DNA of 64,000 nt, taken from JAHELQ01 sp964491915. Its GTDB lineage: Bacteria; Acidobacteriota; Aminicenantia; UBA2199. Each line of letters begins with the position of its first letter. Within the stretch, counting starts at the first letter, position 1. Location: NCBI GenBank assembly GCA_964491915.1, contig CAZBHS010000022.1:1-64000 (forward strand). The letters are read 5' to 3'. Below the pieces are notes generated by a model. The model saw only the letters and a list, made by a program, of their open reading frames with translations. It was not told where the DNA came from and searched no databases. A program made the position numbers and the translations under genes. Below, piece after piece: positions 33,567-41,692 of the stretch.

Positions 33567-35184
33567 GAGTATCAAGAACTCCATCAAGGGCTCGGATAAA
33601 AAGAAATACTTTCTATTCTTGATCCTGGGCATCGGCATACTGGCGGCCCTGGGCTTTTTCTTCTCCCGGGTGTTCGGCTACCTGTACCATCAACAAGAAT
33701 TCCCCATGGCCTTCAAATTGTTCCTCAGCGAGAAGATTTTGATGATGGTCTTTTTGACCATGTACTCCATGCTGATCATGTCGGCCTTGATCTCCACCCT
33801 GAATATATTTTTCCTATCCCGCGACCTACAACTCCTTCTGGCGTCCCCCATGAAGTTGGGCCGCGTCTTCACCTGGAAGAGCCTCGAGGTTACACTAAAC
33901 AGCGCCTCTATGGTGATATTTTTCTCCATGCCGGCCTTGTACGCGTATCACTACTATTTCGCCCCTCATTGGACCGCTATCCTGGCCTCCACCCTGGTGT
34001 TCCTGCTCTATGTGGCCACCGGCGTCGCCATCGGCATCATGTTGGGAGTCACCATCCCCACCTTCTTCTCCGCCCGCCGGCTGCAACCGGTGCTGTCGCT
34101 GGTATCCATCGCCCTCATCTCCTTCATCGTCATCTTCTTGCGCCTGCTGCGCCCCGAGCAACTCATCAATCCCGATTCCATCGATAATCTATTCCAATAC
34201 ATGGGAGGCATGAATTTCGACTACATGGCCTACTTCCCCTTCTACTGGATCGCCCGCGGCCTCACCCATATCGCCAAAGGGGAAATTCAGCAATATTGGA
34301 CTGTGGCCGGTTTATTCGCCATTACATTCATCGTATTGGCCGGCGCATTGGCGATTCTGCAGAAAAAACTCTATTTCACCCTTTTGGATAAATTGGGCGA
34401 AGGTTCCCGCGGCGGTTTCCGTTCCAAATGGAAGAGCAAGCCTGTCCCCTCCGCCTATAGGGCCATGTGGCAGAAAGAGATAAAAACCTTCAGCCGTTCC
34501 CCCAGCCAATGGTCGCAATTGCTCATCATCGGCGCCATGGTGGTGGTGTTCATCCTGAATCTTAAATCCATCCCCCTTCCGCACCCCTCCATCAAAACCT
34601 TTATCGCCTTTCTGAACCTGGGGATGGCGGCGTTTATCGTGGTGGGCCTGGGATCGAGGTTTGTATTCACCGCCATTCCCATGGAGGGACCGGGGATTTC
34701 CCACCTCATGGCCTCCCCCTACGACAAGAGGAAATTCTTCCGCTTCAAATTGATGTTCTATCTGGTCCCCCAATACATCATCGGCTTCATCCTGTTCTTC
34801 ACCGGAGACATCGCGCTGCAACTGGACCCATTCATGCGGGTGACGGGCATTTTGTTTTTACTCCCCACCGTGCTTTTCCTGACGGTGTTCGCCCTCTACT
34901 TCGGCCTCTCCATCAAAGAATCCGTCCCTCTATCGCCCCAACACCTATTGGTCACCAAGCAAGGGATCTCCTACATGCTCTGGAGCTTCGCCTACATCAT
35001 CGGCAGTATGTTCTATTTTGTCCGGCCGCTATTCATCTTCTACTATAGTACGTTCCGGCATCGCGATGTGCCGTTCGTCGAGATTGGCCTCTGGTTCGCC
35101 GGCTTTTTCCTGCTCAACATCATCGCCATCGTGTTCTACTACCGCCGCGGCCGGAAACTCTGGCTCGAACGGGAATTCCTCTAG
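33538..35184 (+). CDS. ABC-2 type exporter permease
   Basis: 548-aa polytopic protein with about 10-12 hydrophobic segments (for example YFLFLILGIGILAALGFFF, MVIFFSMPALYAYHYYF, ILASTLVFLLYVATGVAIG). The SRDLQLLLASPMKLGRVFTWK block and the later ISHLMASPYDKRKFFRFK are typical of the large putative ABC exporter subunits that carry two repeats in one chain. It overlaps the ATPase gene in another frame, which shows tight coupling. The stop codon (TAG) overlaps the stop of the convergent lipoprotein gene by 4 bases. Confidence 0.87.
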   Translation: MKHLLRIRLESIKNSIKGSDKKKYFLFLILGIGILAALGFFFSRVFGYLYHQQEFPMAFKLFLSEKILMMVFLTMYSMLIMSALISTLNIFFLSRDLQLLLASPMKLGRVFTWKSLEVTLNSASMVIFFSMPALYAYHYYFAPHWTAILASTLVFLLYVATGVAIGIMLGVTIPTFFSARRLQPVLSLVSIALISFIVIFLRLLRPEQLINPDSIDNLFQYMGGMNFDYMAYFPFYWIARGLTHIAKGEIQQYWTVAGLFAITFIVLAGALAILQKKLYFTLLDKLGEGSRGGFRSKWKSKPVPSAYRAMWQKEIKTFSRSPSQWSQLLIIGAMVVVFILNLKSIPLPHPSIKTFIAFLNLGMAAFIVVGLGSRFVFTAIPMEGPGISHLMASPYDKRKFFRFKLMFYLVPQYIIGFILFFTGDIALQLDPFMRVTGILFLLPTVLFLTVFALYFGLSIKESVPLSPQHLLVTKQGISYMLWSFAYIIGSMFYFVRPLFIFYYSTFRHRDVPFVEIGLWFAGFFLLNIIAIVFYYRRGRKLWLEREFL

Positions 35185-36119
35185 TGCCCCAGGCCTTCGA
35201 CCATTTTTTCCCCCGCCCGCACCGGGAACGGAAGGATGTTCTCCTGCGGCGGCATGGGGCAGGTGGCGTATGGCGAAAACATGCAGGGCGGATTGGTGGC
35301 CTTGTTGAAGTCAATAATGGCCCGACCGTCGCCGTCCGGTTTTTTCACCGTCAAAAAACGACCGCCGCCATAAGTCTCCACAGTATTGGACTCATCCCCG
35401 AACACAATGAACAAATCGCCGGAGCCGCCGATAGGATGCAATGTGAATTCTTTCCCCTTCACCGTGAACACCAATTCGCCGGGCGAAGGCTGATCGTCGA
35501 TGGTACCCAACACAGTGGGGGTCTTGATGGAGCGAGGGGAGTCATATTTCTTGAAGCTAGCCTCGACGCGCCATTTTTTATCAATAGGGAACGAATCGAT
35601 ATGGGTCAACTGCGCGATACGAGGACTTTTGGCATCCCGCACCCGGACCCCCATTTTGTCGCCCCGCTCGATGATGAACCAGCTCAAGGAACCATGGGAT
35701 AGGACAGTTGGCTTCCCTTTTGCATCCGTTTGAAGAAGTAATTCACCGACCGCCGCTTCTTCACTGGAAGATACAGCTACGCCTCCAGTCGCTTTGAACG
35801 TGACTTCGCCCTCTTTGTACACGAAGGCGCCGATAAGAGGCGGCACATCTTTTATCTCCAACACGAAATCGGCTTCGTCGGAATTACCAAAGGTATTATC
35901 CCCCTCTTCCAACCAGAACAAACCCACCAAACTCAGCCAGCCGTCTTTGGCTTTTAGCCGCGCCAGCCGTTGCTCGTGAAATGTTTGGATCTCTTTCTCA
36001 TAGGCGTCGCCATCTGGAGATTTGGATGAATTCTTACATCCGCCCGCCAGAATGGCGACCAACCCTACGGCAAGTACCAGGGCCAACAACCGCGTCAACA
36101 TAGTGATTCTTTTTTTCAT
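35181..36119 (-). CDS. DUF1684 lipoprotein
   Basis: 312 aa. Signal peptide with lipobox LAGGC (Cys at about residue 28), so membrane-anchored. The mature part is a DUF1684 domain: EIQTFHEQRLARLKAKDGWL, LVGLFWLEEGDNTFG, a long beta region, and the conserved tail GGGRFLTVKKPDG...DFNKATNPPCMFSPYATCPMPP (the Cys/Pro-rich end of the family). The function of DUF1684 is unknown. The frame is open to 36179, but GAGGAAAAT before the ATG at 36119 and the signal peptide fix the start. It follows the RiPP-like gene by 95 bases on the same strand and may share its promoter. Confidence 0.88.
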   Translation of the reverse strand: MKKRITMLTRLLALVLAVGLVAILAGGCKNSSKSPDGDAYEKEIQTFHEQRLARLKAKDGWLSLVGLFWLEEGDNTFGNSDEADFVLEIKDVPPLIGAFVYKEGEVTFKATGGVAVSSSEEAAVGELLLQTDAKGKPTVLSHGSLSWFIIERGDKMGVRVRDAKSPRIAQLTHIDSFPIDKKWRVEASFKKYDSPRSIKTPTVLGTIDDQPSPGELVFTVKGKEFTLHPIGGSGDLFIVFGDESNTVETYGGGRFLTVKKPDGDGRAIIDFNKATNPPCMFSPYATCPMPPQENILPFPVRAGEKMVEGLGH

Positions 36120-36214
36120 ATTTTCCTCAACTACAAAAATATACTCACAAGAATCAATAGTACCCCAAATTGGGTACAAATATCAACCCGGCGTTACCCC
36201 TTACGTGGCGCCCC

Positions 36215-36388
36215 TTAGCAAGGCATATCGGGCCACTGGGTTTCGAAGCAATAAGTATAAATGGGAATCGTGACGCAAGGACTACCCGTCAGTCCGCCTT
36301 TGGCGTCATCTTTCTGATCTTCGGACAATGTGGTGACAAAACTTTCCACCCGCACATTCTCCAGATTGAGTTTTTTCTTTTTCAGCAT
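36215..36388 (-). CDS. RiPP-like precursor peptide with GG leader
   Basis: 57 aa. The leader (MLKKKKLNLENVRVESFVTT...) closely resembles the double-glycine leaders of pinensin-type/class I lanthipeptide and other natural-product precursors known from Bacteroidota: KKKLNLxxLxVxSFVT...KGG. The core after DAKGG is 25 residues with three Cys and several Thr/Ser (LTGSPCVTIPIYTYCF...). No lanthipeptide dehydratase, cyclase, radical SAM or peptidase-ABC gene is in the window, so processing enzymes would have to act from elsewhere. GGAGG is 8 bases before the ATG at 36388; the frame is open to 36436. The promoter is good. Confidence 0.7.
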   Translation of the reverse strand: MLKKKKLNLENVRVESFVTTLSEDQKDDAKGGLTGSPCVTIPIYTYCFETQWPDMPC

Positions 36389-36421
36389 TTGATTTCCTCC
36401 ATTATAGTTTCTCTCAAAAAT

Positions 36422-36450
36422 ATAGTAGCAAATCAAAACTTTTTTTTCAA
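36422..36450 (-). promoter_or_regulatory. Promoter of the RiPP-like gene
   Basis: Minus strand TTGAAA (36450-36445), 17-base spacer, TACTAT (36427-36422), starting transcription about 30 bases before the start codon. Confidence 0.6.
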
Positions 36451-36605
36451 GAAGCCTACAATTGCCGACACGACCCAGGAGCCGGCCATTTGATTTTTTA
36501 TCAAAATTTTTTTATTTGCCATTGACAGCAGTCCCCAATCATTGAATAATATAAATTAATCCAGGTGTTTCCTGATAGTGAAAGACCAAAATCAAAGAGG
36601 TAAAT

Positions 36606-37586
36606 ATGTACGAAACTGAATTAAAAATAGGCATCCACGCCGTTAAAACCGCCATGCGGATGACAAAGTTGATCCAAAAAGATCTATCCTCAGACGACGC
36701 CATCACCAAAGCGGACAAAAGCCCGGTGACCATCGCCGACTTCCTGTCGCAAGCCATCGTCTGCCACTTCCTGAACGAAACATTCCCCACCACCTCCATT
36801 GTGGCCGAAGAGGACTCCGCCGCCTTAAAAGAGGAAAAAAACAAAGCGGTATTGGAAAAAATCCACTATTATATAAATCAAGACAAAGAGATCGCCGGCT
36901 TTCTCAATACAGAAAACCTATTCGATAAAATCGACCTTGGCGGCAAAGAGCCGGACGGAACATTCTGGACCCTCGACCCCATCGACGGCACCAAAGGTTT
37001 CCTCAGAGGCGAGCAATTCGCCATCGCCCTCGGCCTGATTCAGGACGGCCGGGTCAAAGCCGGAATTCTCGGTTGCCCCAATCTCGAGTTGCAAGAAAAC
37101 CGCACCGGATGTTTGGTGTACGCCATCGCGGGCGAAGGTTCCTTCATGCTGGACAGCGACACCGGCCAGCCGGAAAAGATCGCCATCTCTTCCATCGAAG
37201 ACCCGCAAAACATGCGTTTCGTCGAGAGCTATGTCTCGGCCCATAGTAACATGGACATGCAACTCCAGATCGCCAAGACCCTCGACATCGGCCAGGACCC
37301 CGTGCAAATGGACAGCCAGGTGAAATACAGCATGGTCTCCGGCGGCAAAGCCGAGATCTACCTGCGCATCCCGCACCCCAAAACCCCAAACTACAAAGAG
37401 AAAATCTGGGACCACGCCGCCGGCAGTTTGATCGTTGAAGAGGCGGGGGGAGTCGTATCGGATATTTTCGGTAAAAGACTCGATTTCAGCGCCGGAAAGA
37501 CACTGGCCAACAATTCGGGGATTCTGGCCTCAGTGCCCTGCATTCATGAGAAGATTATCGCCACTATCGGCGCTTCGAGACATTAA
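36606..37586 (+). CDS. 3'(2'),5'-bisphosphate nucleotidase (HAL2/CysQ-like)
   Basis: 326-aa inositol-monophosphatase-fold enzyme. Metal-binding blocks: SPVTIADFLSQ with following EED (VAEEDSA), DPIDGTKGFLRGEQFAIALGLI and WDHAAGSLIVEEAGGVVSD. The DPIDGTKGF form and length match HAL2-type phosphatases, which remove the 3'-phosphate of PAP/PAPS in sulfur assimilation, rather than inositol monophosphatase (usually DPLDGT, about 260 aa). AGAGGT precedes the ATG. A TTGACA (36522-36527) with TAATAT 19 bases downstream may be its promoter. Confidence 0.88.
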   Translation: MYETELKIGIHAVKTAMRMTKLIQKDLSSDDAITKADKSPVTIADFLSQAIVCHFLNETFPTTSIVAEEDSAALKEEKNKAVLEKIHYYINQDKEIAGFLNTENLFDKIDLGGKEPDGTFWTLDPIDGTKGFLRGEQFAIALGLIQDGRVKAGILGCPNLELQENRTGCLVYAIAGEGSFMLDSDTGQPEKIAISSIEDPQNMRFVESYVSAHSNMDMQLQIAKTLDIGQDPVQMDSQVKYSMVSGGKAEIYLRIPHPKTPNYKEKIWDHAAGSLIVEEAGGVVSDIFGKRLDFSAGKTLANNSGILASVPCIHEKIIATIGASRH

Positions 37587-37601
37587 TCTATAAACAATCG
37601 A

Positions 37602-38135
37602 TTACAGCAAATCCTCTTTGGTGAAAATGGAGAGGAATTTATAACCGGCCCCTTCGATAATTTCGCGGCCGCCTTCATTGCGGTCGATCACCGACATAAT
37701 CACTTCCACTTTTCCACCCAGAGCTTCTACCTGCTTCGCCCCTTTGAGGATAGAACCGCCGGAGGTCACCACATCGTCGAATATCGCCACAACGGCGTTT
37801 TCGGGAAAGTTACCTTCGATGGCCTTACGGGTGCCGTGGGTTTTTTCCTCTTTGCGGATAATAAACGCCGGAACCGGCCGGCCCGCCTGATAGCTCAACA
37901 CCGCGATGGAGGAGACAATCGGGTCGGCGCCGATGGAATAACCGCCCACCGCGTCAACCGTGTAGTCTTTCAACATCTCCAGAAATATTTTCCCACACAA
38001 ATAAGCGCCGGCGGGATCGAGCGTCGTAATCCTGGCGTCCACATAAAAGTTGCTGGTCTTACCGGACGACAGGGTAAACTCCTTTCCGGTAATCACACTT
38101 TTTTCCAATAATATTTTTTTTAACTGCTCTCTCAT
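37602..38135 (-). CDS. pyrE: Orotate phosphoribosyltransferase
   Basis: PyrE makes OMP from orotate and PRPP. 177 aa, normal for the short bacterial form. Seen: FTLSSGKTSNFYVDAR at the N-terminus, GGYSIGADPIVSS, the flexible-loop RKEEKTHGTRKAIEG (catalytic Lys/His region) and the PRPP-binding VAIFDDVVTSGGSIL. It overlaps the end of the GAF-protein gene by 4 bases and is transcribed with it, an unusual pairing for pyrimidine synthesis. Confidence 0.94.
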   Translation of the reverse strand: MREQLKKILLEKSVITGKEFTLSSGKTSNFYVDARITTLDPAGAYLCGKIFLEMLKDYTVDAVGGYSIGADPIVSSIAVLSYQAGRPVPAFIIRKEEKTHGTRKAIEGNFPENAVVAIFDDVVTSGGSILKGAKQVEALGGKVEVIMSVIDRNEGGREIIEGAGYKFLSIFTKEDLL

Positions 38136-38689
38136 ACCAATTTTCCTCTAAAATTTACCGGCATCACCCGCTTCACAAACGGCGCCAACTGAATCATCGT
38201 CATCTTCAAAAACTCGAGATCTTCGGTGGTAAAATCCCGGCCCGCTTCTCCCATGGAGGATGCCCGGCGGGATAGCTCGATGACGCCGATGTTGTCGTCG
38301 ATCAATGTGATCAATGTTCCCATCATTTTCCAGATCGGTTCGTTCTGACCGCCGGGAACCGGGATCAATTCGAATATCGACAAGTGCTTCTGCTGGGAAA
38401 AGTTATTATCGATATACGAACGGCGGGTTCTGAAAATCTGGGACACAATCGCCTCGCTGGAACTCACGGGAATCATCCCCGAATTCACCAGATGTTCGGG
38501 ATGCGCAAACGAAAGAATAGTCTTCTCGTCATTACATAAAAAGATTGCCACTTCGATCGGCTTCAATTGAAATACTTCGCAATAAAAATTGGCAACTTCC
38601 TTTATCACGTCAAAAAAGACGCTCTCAGGCTCACCTGCGCCGCTGGTCAAATCTCTCAGTTTTTCGACCACAATATTTACATCAGTCAT
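38132..38689 (-). CDS. GAF-domain-like protein
   Basis: 185 aa. A predicted single GAF-like domain: ESVFFDVIKEVANFYCEVFQ helix, VAIFLCNDEKTILSFAHP, SSSEAIVSQIFRTRRSYIDNN and GTLITLIDDNIGVIELSR followed by FTTEDLEFLKMTMIQLAPFV, the closing helix of GAF sensors. No output domain or DNA-binding motif is attached. It may sense a small molecule or redox state; the ligand is unknown. The frame is open to 38797; GAGGTG before the ATG at 38689 and the upstream promoter support this start. First gene of a two-gene operon with pyrE. Confidence 0.75.
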   Translation of the reverse strand: MTDVNIVVEKLRDLTSGAGEPESVFFDVIKEVANFYCEVFQLKPIEVAIFLCNDEKTILSFAHPEHLVNSGMIPVSSSEAIVSQIFRTRRSYIDNNFSQQKHLSIFELIPVPGGQNEPIWKMMGTLITLIDDNIGVIELSRRASSMGEAGRDFTTEDLEFLKMTMIQLAPFVKRVMPVNFRGKLV

Positions 38690-38728
38690 TATGACACCTC
38701 GTTTCCATTGGGATACGTCTACCATAAA

Positions 38729-38757
38729 ATAGTAATATTTTTTCCAATAAATTACAA
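38729..38757 (-). promoter_or_regulatory. Promoter of the GAF-pyrE operon
   Basis: Minus strand TTGTAA (38757-38752), 17-base spacer, TACTAT (38734-38729). Confidence 0.5.
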
Positions 38758-38813
38758 GCCCCAACCCCCAATAATCATCCAAAATCCCAATAACCAAACA
38801 AAATTTCCCCCAA

Positions 38814-38831
38814 GGGGACAGGCACGGTCAT
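38814..38831 (+). repeat. GGGGACAGGC motif, copy with 18-base identity to 39732-39749
   Basis: GGGGACAGGCACGGTCAT, identical to the copy at 39732-39749. Shorter copies on either strand are at about 168, 10039, 41409, 41517, 42958, 45041, 47413 and 47650. All of these are intergenic and most lie in the 38.8-47.7 kb island. Confidence 0.7.
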
Positions 38832-38919
38832 TTACCCTGAATTTGAATTAATTTAAATTTAGAGATATAATTAAGATGTAATTAAATTTCACTCTGATAG
38901 GAAGATACAGGAGGGGAAA

Positions 38920-39249
38920 ATGCTGAATCTACAGATAAATGTCAAACCTGAGACCGAAAAAAAAATCAAACGAATCATGGAGCAGGTTTCCGACCAAGAG
39001 GTATTTTTCCAGGAATTAATAGAATACCGCACAAACGAACTTAAACGCGCAATTATCAATATAGAGATCGACCTGAAAAAGTACGAAGAGAAATACGGAT
39101 TAACGACCGAAGAATTTTATGAGAAATACAGTAAAGGAGATATGGAAGACAGCGAAGACTTCATGCTGTGGGCCGGCATCTACGAAATGCAACTAGTAGA
39201 CAAGCAGACCCTATCCGAATTAGAAAAGCATAGACAAAAAAGTTTATAG
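38920..39249 (+). CDS. Antitoxin-like partner of TumE-family toxin
   Basis: 109 aa, helical, with no cysteine. MLNLQINVKPETEKKIKRIM looks like an N-terminal strand-helix as in small antitoxins; the C-terminal part (KKYEEKYGLTTEEFYEKYSKGD, quoted in part: YGLTTEEFYEKYSKGD, then DFMLWAGIYEM) has the pattern found in proteins encoded directly before DUF6516/TumE toxins. GGAGG and an ATG at 38920 give a clear start. The toxin frame overlaps its end. Neutralising the toxin is inferred from the context. Confidence 0.65.
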   Translation: MLNLQINVKPETEKKIKRIMEQVSDQEVFFQELIEYRTNELKRAIINIEIDLKKYEEKYGLTTEEFYEKYSKGDMEDSEDFMLWAGIYEMQLVDKQTLSELEKHRQKSL

Positions 39250-39526
39250 CGATACCAAAGGCTATATCAAAGGGATAATAGTTTTCGACGACAACAGCGA
39301 GCTGCACTTCGCGGAATTAAAGAGCAGCAAACATCGCGAAAAGCCCAAATACCGTTACCAGTATATAACTAAAAATAAAGATTTAGTGTTTCGATATGAC
39401 AACTCACTCCACCATCATAATCTTTCCAATTTCCCCCATCACAAGCATCCGCCGACTACAATCATAGACAGCAAAGAACCGGATTTCTATGATATTCTCC
39501 TGGAAATAAAAACATACATCGGTTAA
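39224..39526 (+). CDS. TumE/DUF6516-family toxin, without a normal start codon
   Basis: An open frame of 100 codons encodes KKVYSDTKGYIKGIIVFDD, SELHFAELK, KPKYRYQYI, LVFRYDNSLHHHNL and FPHHKHPP, then a closing helix FYDILLEIKTYIG. The FRYDN-xxHH...FPHHKH blocks are the hallmark of the TumE (DUF6516) toxin family. The frame begins after a stop at 39221 and offers no ATG, GTG or TTG before the conserved core; an ATA at 39230 or a +1 shift at the A-run (39236-39241) at the end of the antitoxin gene are the options. Removing one A would fuse both proteins. It is either an inactivated toxin, a sequencing error or an unusual start. Confidence 0.65.
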   Translation, partial: KSIDKKVYSDTKGYIKGIIVFDDNSELHFAELKSSKHREKPKYRYQYITKNKDLVFRYDNSLHHHNLSNFPHHKHPPTTIIDSKEPDFYDILLEIKTYIG

Positions 39527-39573
39527 CCAAACAAAGCGTCACTTCCTAAAACCCTTTTATAGTCAGCCCCACC

Positions 39574-39598
39574 AACTATCCGGAATTTCCGGATAGTT
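39574..39598. repeat. 25-base palindrome, copy 1
   Basis: Arms AACTATCCGGAA and TTCCGGATAGTT around one central T. Identical copies at 41455-41479, 46097-46121 and 47348-47372; near-copy inside rhuM at 46487-46511. Confidence 0.9.
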
Positions 39599-39671
39599 CA
39601 AGACCATCATTATGAAACGATTCATTAGGCATTTCTTAAGCAACCGGCACAGTTATCCTAGCCCCCCCCGC

Positions 39672-39713
39672 ATCCACCAAGTCCACAACGTCCACCGGGT
39701 CCACGATGTCCAC
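39672..39713 (+). repeat. 9-base tandem repeat, consensus GTCCACNNN
   Basis: Nearly five units of nine bases (ATCCACCAA, GTCCACAAC, GTCCACCGG, GTCCACGAT, GTCCAC). Intergenic, no frame of note. Confidence 0.8.
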
Positions 39714-39756
39714 AAAAAAAGAGATTTTCTAGGGGACAGGCACGGTCATGTGTAGC

Positions 39757-39857
39757 CGGAGGATCAATTCCCGCCGCGAGCCCGCCTGGGGTTCACAACG
39801 GGCTGTCGCACCGTGTTCACCCAACTCTCCGTAGACGATTTAGACCTTCGCGACCGG
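39757..39857. repeat. 3' flank repeat of the DUF4062-FGE genes, copy 1
   Basis: About 100 bases nearly identical to 43047-43146, in both cases just after the stop codon of a DUF4062-FGE gene (minus strand). Contains an inverted repeat AGCCCG...CGGGCT in both copies. It may be a shared terminator region or a remnant of the segment duplication. Confidence 0.8.
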
Positions 39858-39892
39858 ATGGCAAGGGGCAAAGGAGCAAAGGGGAAAGTGGC

Positions 39893-41263
39893 TTAAAGAG
39901 ACCTGGCAAGGCGGAACCCGATGCTGCAGTCGCGGCGGGCAGGGGGATAGAAACTACGGGAGGCACACCGGCAAAAATCACTGCCATCGAACCAGCTACC
40001 GCCGCGCATAACACGGAGCTCGCCACTCTTAGGCCCTTTGGGATTCTTATTGGAACTTTTTATATAGTAGTTCTCTTCATACCAATCCTGACACAACTCC
40101 CATACATTTCCGGCCATATCCAACGCGCCATAGGGTGAGGCTCCACGCGGGTAGGATCCCACAGGAGAGGTAAAGGCATAGCCATCATCGATGCTTCTGT
40201 CTTCCCAACCAAATGAATTTTTCAAATAGCATTGTTTGTCCGCGATGTTCGCACGGTCGCCAATCAGCGGGTCATTGCCCCAGGGGTATGTGCGACCATC
40301 AGTTCCCCTGGCGGCTTTTTCCCATTGGGCTTCAGTGGGGAGACAAAATGACGGTTTTAATATTTTGGACAACCATTCACAATAAACCACCACATCTTCC
40401 CAGGAAACACCCACGATTGGATAATCTTTCCCTGTTAGGGCCTCGCCCATTGTCAGGTAATGTTTCGAATTGGAGTCTTTCCATTCAGGATAATGGGATT
40501 TTGTCTCTTCGGCGAATCTCATGTATTGGCCGACAGTGACTACATTTTTGCCGATCCAGTATCCATCGAGGTAGACCGAACGAATAGGTTTTTCATTACG
40601 CCCTTCATCCGAACCCATCAAAAACTCACCCTCCGGAATATATATCATGATGATCCCGTCTCCGAAATCGGCTTCCCAATAGCCTTTGGGGTTTTTGTAG
40701 GTTTTAATTCCATCAAGCACTACTTTTCTCACTGCATCAGGCGCATCGCTATCATATAAAATATGATGTTTATTTTCAATTTCTAAGTGGTTTGCTTTGT
40801 TTGTCGATGGGTTGAGGGTGGTTACGGCTTTTTTAACCAAATTGGAAAGATCCGATGCATCCTGGTAGAAACTGACCAGGAGGTCTTCCCGGAGCTCTTC
40901 GCGGAGAGAGTCTATTTTTTGCCGCTCAGGACCTTTGGCTACTAGTTTGACCGGCCAGGGGGCGTTTTCGTCCAGGAGGAAAATGAGGCAGGGGATGCCT
41001 TTCTTGCGGGCCTCTTCATATTCCAGGTGGGTGATGCTTTTATCGTGACCTTTGGGGATCGAGCCGTATCTCCAGGCGAAGATGCCGATGAAGACGTCGC
41101 AACTGCGAACGTCGGCGAGGCATTTGTCGAGGGGTCTTATGCTGGAGGTAACGTAATCTTCCATGCAGACTGCATGATGGTCTAGAGATTTAATTACCTG
41201 GGCTGCGGTTTTGCGTTGTTCAATTAGATCTTTGTAAGTCGATGAGATGTAGATTCTCGCCAT
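39893..41263 (-). CDS. DUF4062-FGE-sulfatase domain protein 1
   Basis: 456 aa. Residues 1-150: DUF4062, a TIR-like domain (ARIYISSTYKDLIEQRK, RPLDKCLADVRSCDVFIGIF, SITHLEYEEARKKGIPCLIF). Residues about 212-456: FGE-sulfatase/C-type-lectin-like domain (MIYIPEGEFLMGSDEG, PIRSVYLDGYWIGKNVVTV, LPTEAQWEKAARGTDGRTYP, GALDMAGNVWELCQDWY, RVMRGGSW...GFRLARSL). The first of the two copper-binding Cys of true formylglycine-generating enzymes is Asp here, so enzyme activity is doubtful; a binding role is more likely. No membrane helix. Paralogue of the 43158-44891 gene. GAGGTG Shine-Dalgarno. Confidence 0.88.
   Translation of the reverse strand: MARIYISSTYKDLIEQRKTAAQVIKSLDHHAVCMEDYVTSSIRPLDKCLADVRSCDVFIGIFAWRYGSIPKGHDKSITHLEYEEARKKGIPCLIFLLDENAPWPVKLVAKGPERQKIDSLREELREDLLVSFYQDASDLSNLVKKAVTTLNPSTNKANHLEIENKHHILYDSDAPDAVRKVVLDGIKTYKNPKGYWEADFGDGIIMIYIPEGEFLMGSDEGRNEKPIRSVYLDGYWIGKNVVTVGQYMRFAEETKSHYPEWKDSNSKHYLTMGEALTGKDYPIVGVSWEDVVVYCEWLSKILKPSFCLPTEAQWEKAARGTDGRTYPWGNDPLIGDRANIADKQCYLKNSFGWEDRSIDDGYAFTSPVGSYPRGASPYGALDMAGNVWELCQDWYEENYYIKSSNKNPKGPKSGELRVMRGGSWFDGSDFCRCASRSFYPPARRDCSIGFRLARSL
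39896..40015 (-). other. Variable-region-like C-terminus of DUF4062-FGE protein 1
   Basis: The last 40 codons (RVMRGG to RLARSL). Compared with the paralogue's 43161-43280, 15 residues differ while R-GG-W, C-R-C-A, R, D and GFRLAR are kept. All 15 differing codons here end in C or T, as expected for codons derived from AAC/AAT in a template repeat. No reverse transcriptase or template repeat is visible in the window. Confidence 0.4.
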
Positions 41264-41340
41264 TTGTGAGTTTCACCTCTAATTTTCTTGCCCGGAAATT
41301 GGCTCTCGCCGACCGGGCTTCGCTTTAGTCACCACTATTA

Positions 41341-41369
41341 TTTTTATCCTTTTAACAACCCATTGTCAA
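41341..41369 (-). promoter_or_regulatory. Promoter of DUF4062-FGE gene 1
   Basis: Minus strand TTGACA (41369-41364), 17-base spacer, TAAAAA (41346-41341). The same promoter with nearly the same spacer precedes gene 2. Confidence 0.6.
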
Positions 41370-41454
41370 GGAGTTTAGCGACAAAACAGTTCAAATTCAA
41401 TGCAGAAAGGGACAGGCGCCTGAAACCTGAAAACATTTGATAGTCTTACCCGGC

Positions 41455-41479
41455 AACTATCCGGAATTTCCGGATAGTT
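41455..41479. repeat. 25-base palindrome, copy 2
   Basis: Identical to 39574-39598, preceded by CCCGGC and followed by CGAGAGGTTTATTAT, as in copy 3. Confidence 0.9.
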
Positions 41480-41692
41480 CGAGAGGTTTATTATAAAAGG
41501 GATCGAGGACCCGAGTTGCCTGTCCCCTATTTTCCCAACAAGGACAACGAGGTTTTTTTTATTTCTTGATGGGGGATCTAGGTGGACTTTTGTTCTCTTA
41601 TTTGTTAAAAGTTTATACTCATATCAATTTTTTGCTTATATTTTGGGATGGTGCAAAGAGTAGAGTTGATTGAACATACGGAGGTGTTAATA

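Larger units (their letters stand above)
39527..39892. other. Intergenic repeats between the toxin and DUF4062-FGE gene 1
   Basis: No gene. From left to right it holds the 25-base palindrome (39574-39598), a 9-base tandem repeat (39672-39713), the long form of the GGGGACAGGC motif (39732-39749), and the 3' flank repeat shared with DUF4062-FGE gene 2 (about 39757-39857). Confidence 0.8.
41264..41647. other. Intergenic space between DUF4062-FGE gene 1 and the DeoR-sensor-like gene
   Basis: 384 bases without a gene. It contains the promoter of DUF4062-FGE gene 1, the palindrome copy 2 (41455-41479), and GGGACAGGC motifs at about 41409 (plus) and 41515 (minus). Confidence 0.75.

Noticed and set aside
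39672..39713. CRISPR-like short repeats
   Set aside because: Nine-base units without spacers; a simple tandem repeat. No CRISPR array was seen anywhere in the window.
39893..41263. True formylglycine-generating enzyme (sulfatase activator)
   Set aside because: The first copper-binding Cys position is Asp here and Arg in the paralogue, and no sulfatase gene lies nearby.
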